Numbered from the stretch's first letter, positions 42,807-50,539 are shown. The stretch: DNA of 50,748 bases from Bacillus subtilis (GCA_021733665.1 JAHREI010000012.1:1-50748), one strand, 5' to 3'. Numbers and translations: made by a program. The notes: generated from the sequence alone by a model not told the origin.

Positions 42807-42897
42807 TACCTCCATCAAGATCACCACAAAAGACCGGCCATTCGCCAATCAAGTAGCCGCTCATAATCGGTTCGGAACCAAGCAGGGGTGTTGGTGA
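42694..42897 (+). CDS. Outer-membrane spanin-like lipoprotein (Rz1-like)
   Basis: A 67-aa protein with a lipoprotein signal: MRKSLIPLLILCAVITACQ, a basic start, hydrophobic core and lipobox ending at Cys18. It is embedded out of frame in the preceding gene, as Rz1 is in Rz. AAAGG lies eight bases before ATG 42694. The mature part carries a tail typical of these small lipoproteins (FANQVAAHNRFG). Together the pair would link both membranes for lysis. Confidence 0.78.
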   Translation: MRKSLIPLLILCAVITACQKTTFPNVCSGFEKLQPSLDTSIKITTKDRPFANQVAAHNRFGTKQGCW

Positions 42898-42899
42898 AT

Positions 42900-43217
42900 A
42901 TGGAAGATCCCTTAAACCCATACGGCTTGAAAATATCTGTACTCATAGCTGGTTTTGCTGGTGGTGTATTAAGAGCGCTATCACGTAACCAACATTCATT
43001 CCGGGAAACAATTGCCTCTCCGGTGTGTGGGGCTTTGGCGGCAGGCTATTTGACTGAGCCTTTAGTCCATTACCTTAAGGCAATTCATTTCCCGCTTCCT
43101 CCTGATGATGGCAGCAATGTCACGATGCATGCCGGAGCATTCTTAGTGGGGGTTTGTGCCATGTGGATAAGCGACGCACTCTTTGACTTTATTAGTCGGC
43201 GGATATCCATCAAATAA
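42900..43217 (+). CDS. Holin candidate
   Basis: A 105-aa membrane protein with hydrophobic stretches at about 12-28 (ISVLIAGFAGGVLRAL), 42-60 (PVCGALAAGYLTEPLV) and 78-96 (AGAFLVGVCAMWISDALF), and a basic end. It is the last gene of the lysis cassette. ATG 42900 is chosen; GTG 42894 sits closer to AGGGG (five bases) and would add two residues, so two starts (a holin/antiholin pair) are possible. The holin role is inferred from topology and place. Confidence 0.68.
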   Translation: MEDPLNPYGLKISVLIAGFAGGVLRALSRNQHSFRETIASPVCGALAAGYLTEPLVHYLKAIHFPLPPDDGSNVTMHAGAFLVGVCAMWISDALFDFISRRISIK

Positions 43218-43226
43218 CAATATGAG

Positions 43227-43248
43227 CTTAGGCGTTCATGCGCCTAAG
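43227..43248 (+). terminator. Hairpin at the end of the late operon
   Basis: A perfect 8-bp stem CTTAGGCG and CGCCTAAG with a six-base loop, ten bases after the holin-candidate stop. There is no T run, so it is not a classical terminator; it could stabilise the mRNA 3' end or act with Rho. The stretch 43249-43356 holds nothing else recognised. Confidence 0.45.
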
Positions 43249-43356
43249 TTCCATCAGATATACTATCAATTTTATGGTAGCTAATTGTTTTGCTGTTCAA
43301 AGATTTTGAAGAGCAGATAACTTTTGTTTTTTCTGCACATGAAGTGGATAGTGGCA

Positions 43357-44358
43357 TTATAGTGGATAGACTTTTTTGATGATGTTATTTCTAAAACCAA
43401 CTAATTTTTTATATCGCTCAACCACTTCTTTTTCATTCCCCATAAGATGCAGATCAGTTAACATGGCCATTTTAATATTTAGGCGGTCAACTTCATCTTC
43501 AGTTGGTTTTGATACTCCGTTAGGAAAAGCGTTTGACCGATTTATCATATAAGCGACTTTAGGAGAGATTGGATAAAAGAAATCGCAATCATTATCCGCA
43601 GGAGGCTCTACTGAGTTTATATTAATATTTGGATGTACGTTGATAATCGGTTGGTCTGATGTGATAAATGGAGTATTAGTCTCGTTCACTAAAATACAGT
43701 GATAATCCGTTGAGCGAGAATTAAGTAAACTATGTCCAATGTTCATGCCGATTAAATAACTAGATAACCACCAATTTTCTTGGTTGAGCAAGTAAAATGC
43801 GTCCAATTTTTCTTCTTGTGAAAATTTTTTTGGAGTTGTATAATTAATTATATCGCGAAATTTTTTAGTTCTTGTTATTTGATGGCCGAAAAATATAATA
43901 AAATTATAAAAATTTGAATTATCTGACAATACAGAATTGTCACCTTGAGATAATTTTTTAATTATATGTATGACGTTATTTTCGTGAAAGCAGTGAAGAT
44001 TTTCCAAGGCATTACTCTTCAGCGCTTCAATCTCATGTCGGTTAATAGAACTAGCGTTTAACTCAACTGCGTCTTCTAGCAATTTTATAAATTGAAAAAT
44101 GTTAAGTATTTTGTGATGCTGTTCTTGTAAAATTGGCGGGCTTTTTTGAAAAATGTGTCTTATTGCATCTATGTGAGCTTGAGATAATTTCCCCATTTTG
44201 TAGAATGAGGCTTGTTTGGGGAAGCCTTTTACACTGTCGAGTGAAACTCTGCCACTTTTCGTCGTATACCAAACATTTCTTCCATCTTTTGACCAATTCT
44301 TAAGATAGTGCCCCCAGACGTAATGATGATTTTTTTTAATTTCAGTTTTTATTACCAT
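43357..44358 (-). CDS. DUF4238 family protein
   Basis: A 333-aa protein. KKNHHYVWGHYLKNWSKDGRNV (shortened here to its key parts HHYVWGHYLKNW) at the N-terminus matches the family opening 'QHYVPQFYLRNF', and later blocks NFIIFFGHQITRTKKF and FITSDQPIINVHPN are typical. DUF4238 proteins are found across bacteria as singletons, some near mobile DNA, with no proven function. ATG 44358 with GGAAAG upstream is preferred over a TTG 15 bases earlier. It is clearly more AT-rich than the structural genes, a sign of late acquisition. Confidence 0.8.
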   Translation of the reverse strand: MVIKTEIKKNHHYVWGHYLKNWSKDGRNVWYTTKSGRVSLDSVKGFPKQASFYKMGKLSQAHIDAIRHIFQKSPPILQEQHHKILNIFQFIKLLEDAVELNASSINRHEIEALKSNALENLHCFHENNVIHIIKKLSQGDNSVLSDNSNFYNFIIFFGHQITRTKKFRDIINYTTPKKFSQEEKLDAFYLLNQENWWLSSYLIGMNIGHSLLNSRSTDYHCILVNETNTPFITSDQPIINVHPNININSVEPPADNDCDFFYPISPKVAYMINRSNAFPNGVSKPTEDEVDRLNIKMAMLTDLHLMGNEKEVVERYKKLVGFRNNIIKKVYPL

Positions 44359-44583
44359 TATCTTTCCAAGCAATGACTTTTAATTATCACTATTCACATC
44401 ATACAGGGTAATGTTTATATATAAAATCGATATTTATAGAGGAATTCATATGCAAAATCATTTAAACGGTAGAAATGCTGTTTACCGCCTATGATCTACT
44501 TTTCAAAAGATTTGTAATGCAAGTTATGGATAATGGGGTCGCAAATCATACTTAATGAATAGGGATTTAAATAAACAGATTCT

Positions 44584-45234
44584 CTAACCCATAGTGTTTA
44601 TCTCGTTGTGAATAAGTTTATCGATGCTGAGAGGCCGCTGCAGTTCTTGGGCTATTTCCCATGGGGCTGTCATCCACATATCATATTCCTCTGGCTCAGT
44701 CAGGATGACTGGCATCGCTTTCGGGTGAATTGGCGCGACAACGGAATTCGGTTCACTTGTCAGGAACGCAAACAAAGTATGATTTTGTTTTCCTTCTGCC
44801 GGTTTCCTAACTCCAATCCATTCTGTCCAAATGCCAGCAAAGAAAAACAGTGGCTCTGTTGTATTGATTGCAAACCAGTGTAGCGGTTTTTTACCAGTCT
44901 TCGGATCCGGATTGTGCGCATACTCACTAAATGAGGTTGCCGGAACAAGGCAGCGGCTTGCAACGCCAAGCCAGCGCTGCCAGTGGCGGGATGATATATT
45001 CCGCACATTGGTGATGCCTTTATCGGCTTCGCCTTTGACATACATTGGCGGTGTTGGCATCCCCCAGCGGCTTAAGCCTAGCTCTACACCATCCAGATTA
45101 TTGCGCAGTACTGGTGCCGGATAGTCAGGATAGATTTTTTCATCAAATGATGCGCCGTTTGTCAGATCAATATATGACCCGACTGCTTTTTTAAGCTGGG
45201 CGCTATGCATTTTGATATTATACAGATTACACAT
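44584..45234 (-). CDS. SRAP-domain protein (YedK/HMCES family)
   Basis: A 216-aa protein that should form a covalent link with abasic sites in single-stranded DNA and protect them. The residues expected of the family are present: Cys2 (exposed when Met1 is removed), Asn76/Asn79 (TNVRNISS), Glu104 (SFSEYA) and His170 (IHPKAMP). GGAGG lies five bases before the ATG, fixing Cys at position 2. At 216 aa it matches YedK (222). It is unusual cargo for a phage. About 225 bases (44359-44583) separate it from the DUF4238 gene, with no feature recognised. Confidence 0.92.
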   Translation of the reverse strand: MCNLYNIKMHSAQLKKAVGSYIDLTNGASFDEKIYPDYPAPVLRNNLDGVELGLSRWGMPTPPMYVKGEADKGITNVRNISSRHWQRWLGVASRCLVPATSFSEYAHNPDPKTGKKPLHWFAINTTEPLFFFAGIWTEWIGVRKPAEGKQNHTLFAFLTSEPNSVVAPIHPKAMPVILTEPEEYDMWMTAPWEIAQELQRPLSIDKLIHNEINTMG

Positions 45235-45545
45235 TTCATCCTCCGTTCTCTAAGAAACGCAGGATCCTGCCGTTGGTTCATTTCGGAGTTTTCTTGCCGT
45301 CGTCTCTATACTCAAAGCAAAACCATTCAATATCATATCGCTAGCGGATCCAAAGACTCCTCATTTTTGTAGCTGTTATACATAAACCCATGGATATTGA
45401 GTATAGCGGCCGCTTTTACAGAGATTCTTTGCTGTTTTGTTTATGGGGCACTTATAACTGGTGAGTATTGTTACTTTCAGCTATACAGCAGTTGATTCCG
45501 TGTCTGGCGAAATTGTCACGGCCAAATCAAAACTACGAGGATGGA
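45235..45545. other. Divergent intergenic region, SRAP and methyltransferase genes
   Basis: A 311-base stretch without a gene between the divergent SRAP and methyltransferase genes; it must hold both promoters. GTTCTCTAAGAAAC near 45249 resembles a LexA box in one half only and lacks the second GTTC. Nothing else can be supported. Confidence 0.4.
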
Positions 45546-46304
45546 ATGAACAATCGTTATGGAACTCTTGCTTCTTGGGTCTATAATCTGGATAAACCAG
45601 TCGGGCGTTCATTCGGAGATGTGGAATATTATAAGCAACGACTTGAGGAATGCGAAGGTCCGATCCTAGAGCCAGCTGTCGGCAATGGGCGTATCCTTGT
45701 GCCACTACTCGAGTCTGGATTTTCCATAGAGGGGTTCGATGCCTCTGACGAGATGCTTGGTTACTGCCAAGTTGAGTGCGGGAAGCGAAATCTTTCGGCG
45801 AATGTGACACGACAGACGTTCGAAGAATTCTCCTATGGCAAAGGCTTTGCGGCTATCATCATCCCAGCTGGGTCGTTTCAGTTGGTGACGGATACAACAT
45901 CTGCAACTGCTGTGCTGAGGCGGTTCTACGATCATCTGGTTCCCGGCGCAAAATTGATCATGGATCTTGATCCCATTGGAAGCTTCCTTGGCGCGAGTGG
46001 TCTGGTTCGGCGTTGGACGACAGAAGACGATGATCTGCTCACGCTCACAGATCATCGGGTTGAAACAGACTATGTTGCACAGACCACACTCTCCCATCTC
46101 CGCTATGAACACTGGCGGGATGGAAGCCTAGTAAAATCCGAACTCGATTTGTTCAAGCTGCGGTGGTGGGGGGTCGAAGAATTCTCTATGGCACTTCAGC
46201 GCACGGGGTTCGTGGATGTCGTGGTGTCAGGTAACTACCAGCATGGAAGAGCGCCGCATAAGGATGATGAGATCATCAGTTTCGAGGCATGGCGCCCCAG
46301 GTAA
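45546..46304 (+). CDS. Class I SAM-dependent methyltransferase (small molecule)
   Basis: A 252-aa methyltransferase. The AdoMet loop is ILEPAVGNGRILVPLLESGF (about residues 41-60), then IEGFDASDEML (second strand, acidic ribose-binding Asp), AAIIIPAGSFQLV (motif IV) and a C-terminal WWGVEEFSMALQRTGF. No NPPY motif, so small-molecule rather than DNA substrates are likely. GAGG precedes ATG 45546 by five bases; the frame opens further upstream without a site. A hairpin and a GntR gene follow on the same strand. Substrate unknown. Confidence 0.85.
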   Translation: MNNRYGTLASWVYNLDKPVGRSFGDVEYYKQRLEECEGPILEPAVGNGRILVPLLESGFSIEGFDASDEMLGYCQVECGKRNLSANVTRQTFEEFSYGKGFAAIIIPAGSFQLVTDTTSATAVLRRFYDHLVPGAKLIMDLDPIGSFLGASGLVRRWTTEDDDLLTLTDHRVETDYVAQTTLSHLRYEHWRDGSLVKSELDLFKLRWWGVEEFSMALQRTGFVDVVVSGNYQHGRAPHKDDEIISFEAWRPR

Positions 46305-46326
46305 GCCGAGATAATGACTTAAGTTG

Positions 46327-46355
46327 CGTAGGGCTGGCTTCATGCCAGCCCTACG
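46327..46355 (+). terminator. 12-bp perfect hairpin after methyltransferase
   Basis: CGTAGGGCTGGC (46327-46338) and GCCAGCCCTACG (46344-46355) with loop TTCAT, 22 bases after the stop. The stem is very strong, but there is no T run; it may end transcription weakly in either direction or be a folded repeat. Confidence 0.55.
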
Positions 46356-46505
46356 TCAAAGCCTGACATTTCATCGAAGTCAGCACAGGCCATACACCTC
46401 TGATGGATAAGCGGACGGGGTAGAAGAAAGGAATGATATTATATATTGATATTGGTATAATATTGTATAATTGAGGACTAATACGGTTGCTTATGGTGGG
46501 TATTA

Positions 46506-47213
46506 GTGACAAAAACAGACGAAATATATAAACAATTACGTAACGATATTTTTGCGGTACGATTAGCGCCTGGTTCTCCACTAAAGTTATCTAAATTATG
46601 TGAAGACTACCGGATTACGATAACGCCATTACGTGAAGCAATGCAGCGCCTCGAAAAAGAGTGTTTGGTAGAATTGACACCAAATGTAGGCTTTCGTGTC
46701 GCGCCGGTGTCTTCAGTAGAATTACTAGAATTAACTAAAACAAAAACTTATCTTGAGCTTACTTTGCTGCGAGAATCCATGGCATTCGGTGGCCTGGACT
46801 GGGAAGCAAAAATAATCGCCACTCATTATACGTTATCTCGAGAAGAACCAAATTTAGAGCCAGAGAACAACCCTGAAGGGTTTACGAGCTGGTCGGTAGC
46901 GCATGAGGCGTTTCATGAATCTCTAATATGTGCAAACAAGTCGCCTTGGTTGTTTAGATTTTATCGTCAAGCAACTGAACATATTCGACGTCATGGGCGG
47001 GCATTGCGGTATACTAATCCGTATGTTCATTCAGGTACAACTGTTGATGCCATGCAAGCATCACCGTCTTTGCGAAACTCATCCTCGCTGGAGCTACATA
47101 CAGATTTGAAAGATGCTGTTATTAAGCGGCAAAACGATAAAGCTGAAATGCTACTGATCAAACATAATGATTTGACAGTACTTGCTTATGAGGAGCTTGG
47201 GATATTGGGATGA
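46506..47213 (+). CDS. GntR-family regulator (FCD domain)
   Basis: A 235-aa transcription factor. An N-terminal winged helix (YKQLRNDIFAVRLAPGSPL, then SKLCEDYRITITPLREAMQRLEKECLVEL) is classic GntR, and the all-helical FCD-type effector domain follows (HEAFHESLICANKSPWLFRF includes typical metal/ligand contacts). The GTG start at 46506 begins the winged helix. An AT-rich promoter region at 46430-46480 with near-symmetric TATTG/TATAAT motifs lies upstream and may include its own operator. No metabolic target is present beyond the methyltransferase. Confidence 0.88.
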   Translation: MTKTDEIYKQLRNDIFAVRLAPGSPLKLSKLCEDYRITITPLREAMQRLEKECLVELTPNVGFRVAPVSSVELLELTKTKTYLELTLLRESMAFGGLDWEAKIIATHYTLSREEPNLEPENNPEGFTSWSVAHEAFHESLICANKSPWLFRFYRQATEHIRRHGRALRYTNPYVHSGTTVDAMQASPSLRNSSSLELHTDLKDAVIKRQNDKAEMLLIKHNDLTVLAYEELGILG

Positions 47214-47313
47214 GTGCAACTATGCACTCAAAGCAAAAGCCACTCACTGCCATCTTGGTGTAGCCATAAACTTGCTCTTAATGCATACTTTATGCGAGAT
47301 TGTGTTTAGTCAT

Positions 47314-47568
47314 TCATGCCATCCCCCCAACAAAACTAGACATTTCATCGAGCCTGTACATGGCCATACGCATGCGGCCTCTGCAGCTTTGCGCTTTACA
47401 TCGAGCACGGTTTTCGATTTCGTCCAGATAAAGCTGTTCACGTCCTCTTGCCGTGCAGATCGTTGCCTTAGTGATGTAGACAAGCCTGCTGCATTTTTTG
47501 CAGATCATTTCTAGTTTTTGATCATCGGATAGATCACCGACTTTGTATTTTGTTTTCCAGTTGCCCAT
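47314..47568 (-). CDS. Zinc-ribbon protein in polymerase operon
   Basis: An 84-aa protein with two cysteine pairs, ICKKC (residues 22-27) and RCKAQSC (about 56-62), probably a zinc ribbon, in an otherwise basic chain. Its start overlaps the polymerase stop (TGATG), so it is translated with it. It may help the polymerase bind DNA or a partner. No family is recognised. Confidence 0.75.
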   Translation of the reverse strand: MGNWKTKYKVGDLSDDQKLEMICKKCSRLVYITKATICTARGREQLYLDEIENRARCKAQSCRGRMRMAMYRLDEMSSFVGGMA

Positions 47569-48842
47569 CAGTAGAAGTCCTCTGCTGATGGGATCCGGAC
47601 ATAACTGATCTTACCGCCAACATGGCCGCCTGCAGGTGGCTTCCATTCTCCCATATGCACAATCGTGCTGGAGTATTTGGCATTCAGCGCATCCATTGCG
47701 CCGTTGGCTCTTTCCCATTTCTGTCTGATTACATCGTCGTTATTGAAGATATCCAACTGGCGGGCATTGGCTTGGCTCAGATCGGCAAGCGTTATCCCGA
47801 CACGAAATATGGTTGTGTTTCGCGGCAGTTCACGGCGTACATAATCCCACAGCATTCTGTGGGCTGTCATAATGGCTTGCTCATCGTTCACCGTTGGCAT
47901 TTTCACAATGCGGAACCATGAGCCATCTCGGACTGACAGCCAAAGCCATAGAGCCTCGGCATAGTATTCTTCACGTCGTAAACGCCTGCCAGCCTTTACA
48001 AGCAGAAGGCGGGCAATCTCATAGGCTCCGTTGATGCTGCGGCTCTCAGGTGGCAAGACGCGCCCGTGACCAAACATACCGCGCTTCTGTGGTATGGCTT
48101 GGATATCGTAGCCGTGCAGGGCGTACCAAAGGCGCTCACCATTCACACTGCGCCAGATTTTACGCATGTGTTTTGGTTGCAGGTTGTAAAGCTGCTCGGT
48201 GGTGATGACTTGGCTATGGGCAAGGCGCATCCGCATGTTGTCGCCAACGCCTGGCACATCGGCCAGCTTCACCTGAAATAACGGGTTCGGCATCATATGC
48301 GGGTGCCAGATCGCTAAGCCATTACCATATTGGCCGGCTCTTTTGCTTGCATCTTTGCCAGCCTTACAGGCCATTTTCGCCAACTGCCGGTTCGCTGCAA
48401 AGCCAATCGAGCAGGTGATGAATTCGCCGACATTCCGTTTGATCGTTTTCTTGATTTGATGCGCAAGTCCTTCCGGATCGCGCCGATTGCGTTCGTCCAG
48501 AATGCAGGTCAGTTCGTCGATGCTCTTGGCTGTATCGATTGCAATGACGGATTCGATTTCGCAGAGCAGGGCGTTATGAGCGCGACGGTATAGATCAGGC
48601 TTCTGGCCTACCAATATCAAATCCGGGCACAGCGCTTTTGCATCTTTAATCTTCATGACGTTTTTCACGCCATAGGCTTTGGCTTCTTTCGAACAGGCAA
48701 TGACAGCTGTTCGGTCCGTACCTTCAAAAGGCACTACGCCGACAGGTCTTCCACGCAGGCGTTTATCGCATTGCTGCTCTACGCTCGCGAAAAAGCCATC
48801 AAAGTCGAGGTATAAGCGTTCAATGGTTTCTGGCTTACGCAT
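47568..48842 (-). CDS. Y-family translesion DNA polymerase
   Basis: A 424-aa DinB/UmuC-type polymerase. Catalytic residues are Asp13 and Asp15 (YLDFDGFFASVEQ) and Asp109-Glu110 (KSIDEL). A helix-hairpin-helix appears as LADVPGVGDNMRMRL (about residues 193-207), followed by the little-finger domain. A clamp-binding motif QLDIF lies at residues 362-366 (47745-47759). It copies past damaged bases at the cost of errors. It is the middle gene of a three-gene operon behind a LexA box. The ribosome site is weak, so translation may be kept low. Confidence 0.94.
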   Translation of the reverse strand: MRKPETIERLYLDFDGFFASVEQQCDKRLRGRPVGVVPFEGTDRTAVIACSKEAKAYGVKNVMKIKDAKALCPDLILVGQKPDLYRRAHNALLCEIESVIAIDTAKSIDELTCILDERNRRDPEGLAHQIKKTIKRNVGEFITCSIGFAANRQLAKMACKAGKDASKRAGQYGNGLAIWHPHMMPNPLFQVKLADVPGVGDNMRMRLAHSQVITTEQLYNLQPKHMRKIWRSVNGERLWYALHGYDIQAIPQKRGMFGHGRVLPPESRSINGAYEIARLLLVKAGRRLRREEYYAEALWLWLSVRDGSWFRIVKMPTVNDEQAIMTAHRMLWDYVRRELPRNTTIFRVGITLADLSQANARQLDIFNNDDVIRQKWERANGAMDALNAKYSSTIVHMGEWKPPAGGHVGGKISYVRIPSAEDFY

Positions 48843-48900
48843 GGCACAAAAAATCCGTGGCGCAAATAAGTGCGCAAAGTAGCTAAATTGTAAATATTCA

Positions 48901-49152
48901 TTAGTCTTCGGTCAGGCTTGGTATTTCGCCGAACTGCACAAGCAGTCGCGGTGCATTCATGTCGCCGCTCTCTTCATCAACCTGCACAGCGTAGGCAGCT
49001 ACACCAGCATATCGCTCGGCCATTGAGGTTGCTATTTTAATAGCGCCCGCCTCACTGGAGGCAGGGCGCATTTCGGCTGCCGAGAGTTTTCCCTTTGCCT
49101 TGCGGTAGGGCATGATTATGAATTTTTCAGCGCTTCTGGAATCGGCAGACAT
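48901..49152 (-). CDS. Small SOS-operon protein
   Basis: An 83-aa protein, first gene behind the LexA box and 58 bases before the polymerase gene. It is basic early (MPYRKAKGKLSAAEMRP) and then beta/alpha (AGVAAYAVQVDEESGDMNAP, RLLVQFGEIP). No known domain; a polymerase accessory or inhibitor is possible. GAGG precedes the ATG by eight bases but falls inside an inverted repeat (see the adjacent site). Confidence 0.75.
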   Translation of the reverse strand: MSADSRSAEKFIIMPYRKAKGKLSAAEMRPASSEAGAIKIATSMAERYAGVAAYAVQVDEESGDMNAPRLLVQFGEIPSLTED

Positions 49153-49186
49153 TCTAGGAACCTCAATTAATGTTCCTAGAATGTTC
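49147..49186 (-). promoter_or_regulatory. LexA box pair with hairpin over the start codon
   Basis: GTTCCTAGAATGTTC at 49172-49186 is a perfect alphaproteobacterial LexA box (GTTC-N7-GTTC). Facing it, 49147-49161 reads AGACATTCTAGGAAC: the same box in reverse with one half-site altered. The two share an 11-bp inverted repeat (49151-49161, 49172-49182). A possible -35 TTGACT lies at 49201-49206 on the minus strand. In the mRNA the repeat would fold around the ribosome site and start codon of the first gene. Confidence 0.82.
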
Positions 49187-49209
49187 TCATTTCTCTAGAG
49201 AGTCAAGAG

Positions 49210-49770
49210 CTAGTCGTCTTTCCATGATTGAGTGCTATTAAACGCAGAAATACGCATATCGCGTTTCCATATCCTAGCGCTCAGCCATGACCACATCACC
49301 CCTTTAACCTCAATATCAATTAGGCTCCAGCCATCATTCAGTATGAAATTGGCTAAGTTAAGAACTTCTTTTTCTACACGTCGATACATTAATGGATCTG
49401 CCGCTTGGGTAGCGCTTGGTAGTGAATTGACTAAGTTTTTTAATTCAGTAACTGCAATATTATTTTGTTCATTATTTAATTTTAGATAAATTATATTAAT
49501 TAAGTACTCAACCTTTTTAACATCAATTTCAATTTCAATTTTACTATCTTTTTCAATATATTTTTTTGTAACATGCTTTACGTGAATTGAAGACAATTCA
49601 CTTAGTAGATTGGCGAAATCAGTTCGTAGCTCGTTAAGCCACTTCGCCTGTTCAGCAACAATAATAGTCATATATGAATTACGACGCGATGACCAGAAAG
49701 TCAAAACAGCAGTAAATATTACACCAATAAATGCTATAACTGCCGCTGTGTTCTTAAATGCCTCTTCCAC
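49210..49770 (-). CDS. Hypothetical membrane-anchored protein
   Basis: A 186-aa protein with one N-terminal membrane segment (AVIAFIGVIFTAVLTFW, residues 10-26), then a charged helical cytoplasmic part including a long lysine/glutamate-rich coiled-coil-like run (KKYIEKDSKIEIEIDVKKVE). The start is GTG 49770 with AGGG eight bases upstream. It is AT-rich. The layout, a single TM plus cytoplasmic helical domain, resembles phage-exclusion proteins, but no family is recognised. Confidence 0.7.
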   Translation of the reverse strand: MEEAFKNTAAVIAFIGVIFTAVLTFWSSRRNSYMTIIVAEQAKWLNELRTDFANLLSELSSIHVKHVTKKYIEKDSKIEIEIDVKKVEYLINIIYLKLNNEQNNIAVTELKNLVNSLPSATQAADPLMYRRVEKEVLNLANFILNDGWSLIDIEVKGVMWSWLSARIWKRDMRISAFNSTQSWKDD

Positions 49771-49836
49771 TGTTATATACCCTATATATTACATGATGTA
49801 CTATCCTTAATGGAATTTTTTAAATTATCTACCTAA

Positions 49837-50340
49837 TTAATATCTCAATTTAATGTCGTTTTGTTCTTCTTTACACCTATTAATTATTTTCCAGCACATA
49901 GTCTGTAACTTCTTGATATCTGCATAAGGGACTTCTTTAAGATGATATCTAGTCACATCGGTAGAGAACTCTGAGCGAATGGGTATTACTGGATAATATA
50001 TTGAATCCGAATGCGCATATAATTGGTTTCTTTGGCTAATAACTTTCTGATGTAGGAGGGTTTCTTCCTGATCATAAAGAGATAAAAACTCCGCAGGAAT
50101 GCGACCCCAGCCGGCACTATGCGAAAATGCCCTGCCATAAGAAACCAGCATGCTCGTAACAAATGCTGACTGTTGTAAGTAAACTTTTCCACGGCTCCAA
50201 GGGGTCGCTTTCCATCCCTTTTTCATAATGAAATTACCATAATCTATAGTTTCATAAAGGTCTCGTGCAGCTACATCCAGCCGCCCATATAAGGCGGTGT
50301 CTTTCTCGTTAAAAGTCAGTTTAGTATAGTACTCAGTCAT
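49837..50340 (-). CDS. HEPN-like protein (AbiU2-type layout)
   Basis: A 167-aa helical protein. SQRNQLYAHSDS contains an Arg104-x5-His110 motif (RNQLYAH) of the HEPN form RNxxxxH, the catalytic signature of many RNA-cutting toxins and abortive-infection proteins; the surrounding 'LLHQKVISQRNQLYAHSDS' resembles AbiU2-like proteins. ATG 50340 with GAGAG upstream is preferred over an ATG 18 bases earlier. It starts one base after the stop of the RepC remnant. No antitoxin partner is evident. RNase activity is an inference. Confidence 0.75.
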   Translation of the reverse strand: MTEYYTKLTFNEKDTALYGRLDVAARDLYETIDYGNFIMKKGWKATPWSRGKVYLQQSAFVTSMLVSYGRAFSHSAGWGRIPAEFLSLYDQEETLLHQKVISQRNQLYAHSDSIYYPVIPIRSEFSTDVTRYHLKEVPYADIKKLQTMCWKIINRCKEEQNDIKLRY

Positions 50341-50341
50341 T

Positions 50342-50539
50342 TCAGGCACTCTCAGCACGTAAGTTTGTTCTATTTTTACTCGCAGCCATCAGCATCGATC
50401 CAACCGAAATATCCCCTGCCCGCGCTTTATCAGTTAGCGCCCGCAAATATCCTCCGGCCGATTGAATGTGCTGTGCCCGTTGTGGGGAGGGATGACGTGT
50501 TTTCTTGTCCAATACACACTGCGCCAATTCATCAGCAGG
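50342..50539 (-). pseudogene. repC: C-terminal remnant of plasmid replication initiator RepC
   Basis: An open frame of 65 codons with no usable start. Its core, AGGYLRALTDKARAGDISVG and then SMLMAAS, closely follows the C-terminal motif of repABC-plasmid RepC proteins (PGGYLRxLTxxAxxGxxSxGPMLMA). RepC is about 400 aa, so this is the last sixth. The frame is cut off by TGA 50540-50542. It points to capture of plasmid DNA at the right end of the prophage. Similarity is judged from memory of the motif, so moderate confidence. Confidence 0.6.

Noticed and set aside
43249-43356. Possible CRISPR or repeat array anywhere in the window
   Set aside because: No regularly spaced repeats with unique spacers were seen; the only periodic repeats are the 20-bp iterons.
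45249-45262. LexA box before the SRAP gene
   Set aside because: Only one GTTC half is present; the N7 spacing does not lead to a second GTTC.
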